Shown: piece by piece, positions 58,001-64,000 of the stretch
Layout of the letters: each line of letters opens with the position of its first letter
How positions within the stretch are numbered: position 1 is the stretch's first letter
Origin: Tribonema minus
Taxonomy: Eukaryota > Sar > Xanthophyceae > Tribonematales > Tribonemataceae
NCBI GenBank assembly: GCA_017506865.1
Contig: JAFCMP010000004.1
Coordinates: 186,001-250,000, forward strand
Direction of reading: 5' to 3'
DNA length: 64,000 nt
Made by a program: the position numbers and the translations under genes
The notes under the pieces: model-generated
Seen by the model: only the letters and a program-made list of their open reading frames with translations
The model's database searches: none
What the model was told of the DNA's origin: nothing

Positions 58001-59572
58001 ATGGCCATGTTGAGCTGCGCCGCAGACGATTTCATGTGGTGGTCGGCGGGTTCATCACAGCTGGCAGCCTTTGCGGTTTTCAAGCGGGATCATCAGATGC
58101 CGTTCTCGCCTGCCGCAGCCATTGATTACCAGCACTGTGTCACTAAGCACTGACGCATGGCACCAGCGATGCTCAACTTCAACTTTCAGTTCCTCCGCTC
58201 CGCGATGGACAGGCGCTAACTGCCATGCATACGCCGCACTGCACTTTTCTGCAACAGGCGTATGAACGTGGGTCTCACGCGCGCGCGACACAGCCTGGTC
58301 GTCCTGTGCTCCGCCGACACCCTCCGGCAAGATCCCGTATGGTCGGAATTCCTCGACGCAGCAGCGATCAACGGCCGCGTAGTGAGCACGCACGGCCGCG
58401 ATTTCACCGCCCTCTACGAGCAGATTCAGGAGAGGCACGCTGCCGACTCCGCTGCTGCTACTGCTGCTGCTGCTGCCGAAAAGCCTGCTGCCACTGCCGC
58501 TGCGGCGGGTAAGGCGGAGCTGTCTCAGCACAAGGAGAGCTCCGCTGGTGCTTCAAATCGGCCTGATGAGTCGAGCGCTGCCACTAGCAAGCGCGACAGC
58601 GCCGTGCACGATGACAGCGCGCGCGCCAGTCGCAAGCACGGCAGCGGCAAGTCCAGCAGCAGCAAACACGATACCGGCAGCACACAAGAACGCGACCACA
58701 CGCAACAAAATGGTGGCCACCGGCGCCAGGGAGAGAGGAGCAGTGGCAGCGGCAGCCGCGCCGAAGCTCGACATGATCGTGCGCGCGGCAGCAGCATGGA
58801 GGCTCGGCGCAATCGTGAGCACGGCAGCAGCAGAGACGGCAGCAGCGGCAGGCGTGACGGCAGGAGCAACGGCGGCGGTCACAGCGGCAGCAGGCACGAC
58901 CGCGACCGCGCAAGCAGCGAGAATGGCAGAAGGGGTGAGAGGAGCAGCAGCAGCGGCCGCCATGCAAGCCGGCTCCATGACAGCAGCAGTCAGCACCGCT
59001 CCCTGTGTACGGAGGCCAACGGCGGCGACCGCGCTGGCGGCTCACACCAGCAGAAGCGGCCTGCCAGCGACAGCAAGGCTGCTGCCGGCGGCGCTGATGT
59101 CAAGGGTGTGTCGGCTGCTGATGGCGCTGCTGCCATGCCAGTGCTGAAGCGCAAGCGGCGGGACCCCTCACCAACTTCAGCCCGGCCGGCCGCCGCAGAC
59201 CGCAGCACAGCCGACAGAGCCAGCTACAACGGCAACAGCGGCCAGGCTGCGGTCCGCGATGCCGGCGACCGGCGACATGGTCATGGCGATGCTGCGGAGG
59301 CTGCTGCGCCGACAGCCATCAAGCGCAAGCTGCGCGACGCGACCATGCCTGCATCACCGTCGCTCACACACTTTGCCACCACTAACGGGGGCCAGAGTGG
59401 CGGCGGTGCCAAGTTGACGGTGGGTGCTGCGAGCAGCGGCGGCGGCGGCGGCGCTGCTGCCGCCGGTGCCTCGGGCGGCGGCGGCGCGGCAGCGCCAGCA
59501 ATCAAGCGCAAGCGGCGCGACCCCTCACCTGCCGCAGGGCACGGCAGCGGCGATCACGACAGAAAGAGCAGC

Positions 59573-59620
<48 letters not shown>

Positions 59621-60961
59621 GGTGGCGGCAGTGGCGGCGGCGGCAGCGGCGGCGGCGCTGCTAGCACAGGGTCCAGATATGACAATGCGGCATCGGCGGC
59701 GCGCGGCGGCGGCACTGTGAGCGATCGTGCCGCCATCGCCCCTTCGGCTTCGAGCCGCGGTGCTGCCTCTGTAAAGCCTGCCAGCAGCCATAGCAGCGCT
59801 GGGGCGAAGGCGCCTAGTATCATGCCGCCGCCGCCCGTCATTTTCAGGTTTGGTGAGGGGCCCGTCGATCGCGATGCCGCCGCTGGCATTACGCAGAGCA
59901 GGGTGCACGGCGGCAGCAGCGGAGCTCACAGCAGCAGTGCTCAACACAGCAGCAGTGGTGCTGGAAATGGCGCTGTCAGCTGCAACTCGGTGGTGCATCC
60001 CCCAGTTCCTGCACGGGATGGAGCGGGTGGCGATCCATCAATGCGTACATACAGGCAGGGGACGAGCGGCCAGGGGGATGGTCTCAGCAGGCCTAGCCCC
60101 GCTCAGCACGATGCCAGTGACAGATCTAGCAGAGGCAGCAGGCCGCCTGTCAGCAGCAGCAGCAGCAGTGCTCAGCATCGTGTCGACGCAGGCCGTGGCG
60201 GCGGCAGCGGCGGCAACTCCAGCAGCCAGCACAACAGCGGGGGTCGGCGCGGTGAGGGAAGCGGCGCAGTCAGCAGCAGCGGCATGAACACCGGCGCTGC
60301 CAGCAGCAGAGGCCACAGCAGCAGGGACAGGGGCGGGCATGCTGCGGGCAGTGGCGGCGGCAGCGGCGGCTCGCGACATGACAGCAGCCATGGCCACGCG
60401 GGTGTCAGGGCTGACGGCAGCAGCGGCGATCGCGATCGCAGCAGCAGTGCCCAGCAGCAGCACATCCGTCCCAAGCTGCGCGATGCGGGCGGCAGCGGCG
60501 GCGGCAGCAGCAGACAGCCCGGCCGTGACACGCACACCTCGACCGAAAGGACAGGAGCCGGTAGCCGCAGTGCTGGGGCAGGCAGTACACGCACAGGGGG
60601 TGGCGCTAGTGAGGCAAGGGGGGACGCAAGGGGGGGCGGGGGTAGCGGAGCGTCGTGGCAGCGGCGGTCGGACGCTGCCCAGCGGCTGGCAGCAAACAGG
60701 GACATGGCGCAACCTGTGGGAAAGCCAAAGTCGTGGAGAGATGTCGAGGCGAAGGATAGGCACGGCGGCAGCACAGGCCGGCAAGGCGGTGGCACTTCAC
60801 GGTCTGAAAGCAGCAACCCTGGTCCCGTGATCAAGAGGAAAGGGGCAGTAGCAATCAGCACAGAGGATTCTAGGGAGCCGTTGTTTTGCAATTCAGGCCA
60901 GCCTCCGGGAAAGCGTCCCAAGGGTGCTCAGGCGTTTGCAAAGCCCAGCAAATTGTTTTAG
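46478..60961 (+). CDS. Senataxin/Sen1-like SF1B RNA-DNA helicase
   Basis: Thirteen exons: 46478-46762, 47000-47354, 47600-47970, 48251-50512, 50874-52410, 52972-53463, 53890-54258, 54733-54929, 55073-55285, 56120-56299, 56872-57480, 57789-57949, 58258-60961. 3244 aa, frame closes exactly. The N-terminus has the senataxin Cys pattern (CWWCRHTD... CPDCIAQ) spliced to YHAAKDAL. Next are HEAT-like helices (~100-1150) and a low-complexity linker. The helicase core (~1700-2400) has [13 protein letters not shown], Walker A GPPGTGKTKT split by an intron, [14 protein letters not shown] (56962), [30 protein letters not shown] and GLTRAR; all catalytic motifs look intact. Sen1/senataxin unwinds R-loops and aids Pol II termination. 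The last ~860 residues are Ser/Gly/His/Arg-rich and disordered, with repeated KRK.RD motifs. One GC-AG intron follows exon 4. Confidence 0.93.
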
Positions 60962-61009
60962 ATTTTTGTTAAGTGGGAGTGTTGGGAGGATGGGATGTAT
61001 GAAACACGT

Positions 61010-61010
61010 T
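61010..61010. other. TTGAAG hexamer family, note
   Basis: Placeholder locus for the dispersed motif described under findings. Clear clusters are at 4238-4285, 13218-13232, 17685-17697, 30257-30292, 33616-33632, 34457-34475, 36866-36890, 41012-41030, 44676-44698, 52420-52436, 55306-55335, 57493-57530, 62200-62212 and 63189-63203. Confidence 0.3.
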
Positions 61011-61014
61011 GTAA
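61010..61014 (+). terminator. TGTAA poly(A) signal of the helicase gene
   Basis: Chlorophyte-type signal 49 bases after the stop codon at 60959-60961. Confidence 0.55.
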
Positions 61015-61871
61015 ATACGTCTCAAGGCTTCAGAGCACAAGAGGAAGAGCACCCAGTGCCCTCGCGTTGCTTCACATCCACACTAGCATGCACCCGAGCC
61101 GAGTGGTCTCGTTGACACATTCCCTTGCTCTTTGCACCCAGAATATACGCTTGGCATCAACTCTGCTGCATCTTCTTTCAGCGCACCCTTTGACGGCCTG
61201 CATGCACATGTGTGTCGGTGCACCACTTCTGGGGTGTCACAACGGTTTCATGAATTTTTAGCTTTGAACTGTGGCTGGGGGTCGTGCCAGCCGCGCCGAG
61301 GGTCTTTTCTGAGACGCAGTTCGCAGGCTGGTGGCGCGAAGGCAAGCGTGGGGTGAAAGCGCTGAGCTGAGAGGGTCCGAAAGAGCGCTCGTCGTGGCTG
61401 GTGGTGGCAGTCAGTCACGCCGTGCGAATGGTCGTCTGGGGTGGGTCTGACCATGTCGCTGCGGGGAGCGTGCTAGCAAGTGCTGATGGTGATGGCGTGT
61501 TCGGAGACCATGGCGCAGACGTGCAACATTCGAGGCAAAATGCATTGGCAAAACAAGTGAGTGAGTAGATTTAGATTGTTCTCCGTTGCGCACCTCGCGA
61601 GCTCCAGCTTTGTTGTTGCTCGTAACATGCCGATGCCTTGGCGGCCTTCGCTTCCAGCACGTGTGCGACAAAATTACAATGTCACCAACATCATCCTCCT
61701 GTGACTGCTAGTTACGTACACGTTAATGCCAGTGTTGGCATTGCAGTGCAGCAGCAGGTTTCACACTTACTGTTGACAGACAGCGGAGGAGCCGCACCAG
61801 GCTCTAGGTATATCACGCAATGCGTTCACTGAACACATGCAGCTACCACACAAACACTTTCTTTTTCTCAG

Positions 61872-63836
61872 GATCGCTCCCCTTGCGAAGGCAGCAGCTC
61901 CCTGCCGCACTCAGCGAAAACGGGGTGCACGTACAGCACGAGCACTAGCACAGGCGGCAGCAGCGGCGGCGGTGGTTTCCTAGGCGCCAACTCCCTGCGG
62001 TTGCACATAGATGCAGACTGCAGCCCTCCCACTGTTGAATGCACGCCGATAACGGCAGGGAGCCCTGTAAGCGACAGCGACATGGTCATTCCCTTGAGAG
62101 GGTTTGCTCGAACGAGGTCGTGCAAGGTGCTGTGCCTGGCCATGTCGGAGAGGACGTGGGAATCGCAGTTTCCAGGTAAGACCTGTGAGCTTAGTGAAGT
62201 TGAAGTTTCATGAGGTACTGTAACTGCACAAACAGGTGACGGTCCCATGTGACTGCACTCGCACACGTGAAATTGAGGGTTTTAGTGGTCCCTGGCTTCG
62301 TGGCAAGCTGCTACAATGCTGCGTACTTAGACAACAGTTCCGTGTGCTTGACATTGTGTCGGATGAAGGCAAGTGGTGTGCTGTGTTGGAGAGGGCAAGT
62401 TTTGTGTCCACTGTCATGGATTGGCCTGAATGCAGTGTATTTCCGCTCGGCTACAGTAACAAAGCAGCAGCCAGTGGTAAATTGGGGCTTGCAACAGGTT
62501 TTTCATTTGAAGGGTCTGCCGCTTTACACATTTCTGCAGTCTTTGACCTAGACATCAAGTTTTTGTTGTTAGTCAAAGCAGAAGCTACCAACAGTATCAG
62601 CTTGCAGTGCCTCTTCACCAGACTGCCATTCCAAACTGAAGTCCAGGCTGGTGCACTATATAGGCCTACACACATCATGTGAGCACGCACCATTACTGTC
62701 ATTTCATTCTAAAGTCAAGGCTCATGTGTTCTGTCCACCCACAAACACCTTGCATGATTCGTGTCAAGACAACATATGTCAAAGTTTACAGTCAACAGGT
62801 ATTGAAGTTTGCCTTCTGTGACGCCCCCCTTTGTAGGCGAGCTGCTGCTGAACGTCGACTACGTCAACTGGCTTAACGCCTGGGACGTCAGCGGCAACGG
62901 CAGCGGCGCAGAAAACGGCACAGGCAACAGTACTGCGCACGACGTCAGCGCAGGGGACATGGGGGATTCCTCCACACGAACCATTTTGCGGCACGCACTT
63001 GTGCTCACGGATGCAGCGATGTACTTGCTCAATGTGAGATTGGAGACACGGGTGGCTGCTGAAAGTGCGCGATGCGGGGGTTCTGAAGGGGGGGATGCAT
63101 TCGGAGTGGAGGACGTGGGGCTGGACGTTGAGGAGGAGGGAGGTGACTCTCCGCCGCCGTCGCCCATCAGGCACCGCCGACTGTGAGTCCCAACTTCAAC
63201 TTGTGCGTGTTGATGAGGCAGAATGTCAGGGGCCGCAGAATGCTGGCATTGGTGTGTTAGGGTAATTGAAGTTTCATGAGGGAGCTTCAACTGAAGAGGA
63301 AGAAGGTGACTGCCACCATGTATGCTCAGAGCATTTGTACACACTCCTTGTGTTGTTGGCGCACTTGTGGGCACTGCTGTTAATTCACACTGTGTCGTGT
63401 CGTGAACTCTTCAGGACACCCACGTTTTGTGAACATGCCATTGCAGACTCATACGGAATGCTGCCGCGTTCAACAGCACTGCATGTTTTTACTCTGCACA
63501 TCAAGGTGATCATATTTTGCAGCCAAATTATGTTAGGCTGGATTAACTTCGACTTCTTATTTGAGGTTACAGGACGAGGCTGCATCGCTGAACTGTGCCG
63601 TCACCGTGTGCGCGCTCTGCTCTGCCCGCAGACCAACCTGGGGCGCCGCCGCTGCATCGGACATATCGTCCCTCACAGTGCTACACCGTGTAAGGCCGCA
63701 AGACATTGAGGAACTGCTGCTGCCATACACGGCATTCACGCTGCCGAATGGCGAGGAGGTGGCGCAGAGAAGCGGCGATATGGTGGTTGCCACTGCCAGT
63801 GGAACCAAGTTCTGGCTGCAACTTCGGTCCAATGAG
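61872..63836 (+). CDS. Unidentified gene with PH-like segment (partial, leaves window)
   Basis: Three phase-consistent exons: 61872-62175 (phase 1 end), 62837-63182 (phase 2 end) and 63632-63836 (phase 0 end, donor GTGTGA), so the gene continues beyond 64000; the first exon is not identified. Exon 1 seen here is Ser/Thr/Gly-rich, then RLHIDADCSPPTVECTPI and CKVLCLAMSERTWES. Exon 2 has GELLLNVDYVNWLNAWDV and, after an acidic loop, RHALVLTDAAMYLLNVRLE, the beta-strand pattern 'xxLTDxxLYLL' typical of PH/GRAM-like domains. Exon 3 has LTVLHRVRPQDIEELLLPY and GTKFWLQL, fitting later PH strands. A short acidic/Pro insert (EEEGGDSPPPSP) interrupts the domain. No family name is given. Confidence 0.5.
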
Positions 63837-64000
63837 GTGTGAATGTGCTGTTACCATTTTCTTCGTACCAACAGACTTTGGTGGCTCTGCCACTTGCATG
63901 TAGGTCCAGGCCTGACTTTCATGTGTATGTATATTAGGGTTTGGTACACTGCATTATGTTTGGGCACAGCAAACAGGGGATGGTTGAATGATTGCCACGC

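Larger units (their letters stand above)
60962..61871. other. Spacer after the helicase gene
   Basis: Contains the helicase 3' UTR with a TGTAA signal, and presumably the unseen 5' part of the next gene. I cannot define its first exon. Confidence 0.5.

Noticed and set aside
61010-61010. The single-base 'note' entry in the feature list as a real feature
   Set aside because: It only lists coordinates of the TTGAAG motif; the base itself belongs to the TGTAA signal.
1-64000. tRNA, rRNA, viral or toxin genes
   Set aside because: Looked for cloverleaf-like GGTTCGAATCC blocks, rRNA core sequence and recognisable viral or toxin motifs; none seen by eye.

Overview
The window is eukaryotic nuclear DNA, most likely from a chlorophyte green alga. 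Coding exons are GC-rich, split by many introns with GT-AG or GC-AG ends, and carry long Ala, Gly and Ser runs. TGTAA, the chlorophyte poly(A) signal, follows two of the genes. Short TTAGGG-type interstitial telomeric tracts recur. I cannot name a species. All gene models were built by eye, from splice sites whose phases agree across whole genes and from protein motifs compared with remembered families; no search was run.

Layout. 1-2765 holds repeats and no supported gene. 2766-4088 (-) is an ARM/HEAT-like protein, head-to-head with a SAGA-type ubiquitin hydrolase (USP22/Ubp8-like, 4321-9962, +, 5 exons). In that gene the start of exon 3 has been copied about five times in tandem. 10-18 kb is a decaying duplicated region: two ~4.4 kb copies of an unrecognised 3-exon gene, both with reading-frame damage, a third copy of its first exon, and 3' ends of retroelements. 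19226-38566 (-) is a ~19 kb, 16-exon focadhesin/RST1 homologue. One 4.75 kb intron of it holds an orphan ORF, a near-perfect ~82 bp palindrome arm pair and a foldback element, and the neighbouring intron holds a 499 bp terminal-inverted-repeat element. It is head-to-head with a two-exon GOST-like seven-transmembrane protein (38841-40883, +). 42596-44610 (-) is a DNA/RNA amino-methyltransferase with DPF and SPPY motifs, head-to-head (136 bp apart) with IMP3, the U3 snoRNP S4 protein (44747-45820, +). Next is a complete 13-exon senataxin/Sen1-like helicase (46478-60961, +, 3244 aa) with a huge disordered C-terminus. The last 2 kb carries three exons of an unidentified PH-like gene that leaves the window.

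Themes. The proteins concern RNA and chromatin (SAGA deubiquitination, R-loop and termination helicase, pre-rRNA processing, nucleic-acid methylation), plus RST1/focadhesin, whose plant form supports the cytoplasmic RNA exosome/Ski machinery. This is a list of housekeeping genes, not an operon. The most unusual features are the repeated tandem copying of intron-end/exon-start segments, the high share of GC-AG introns, the duplicated pseudogenes whose intron is better conserved than their exons, and the N4-cytosine-methylase-like gene.
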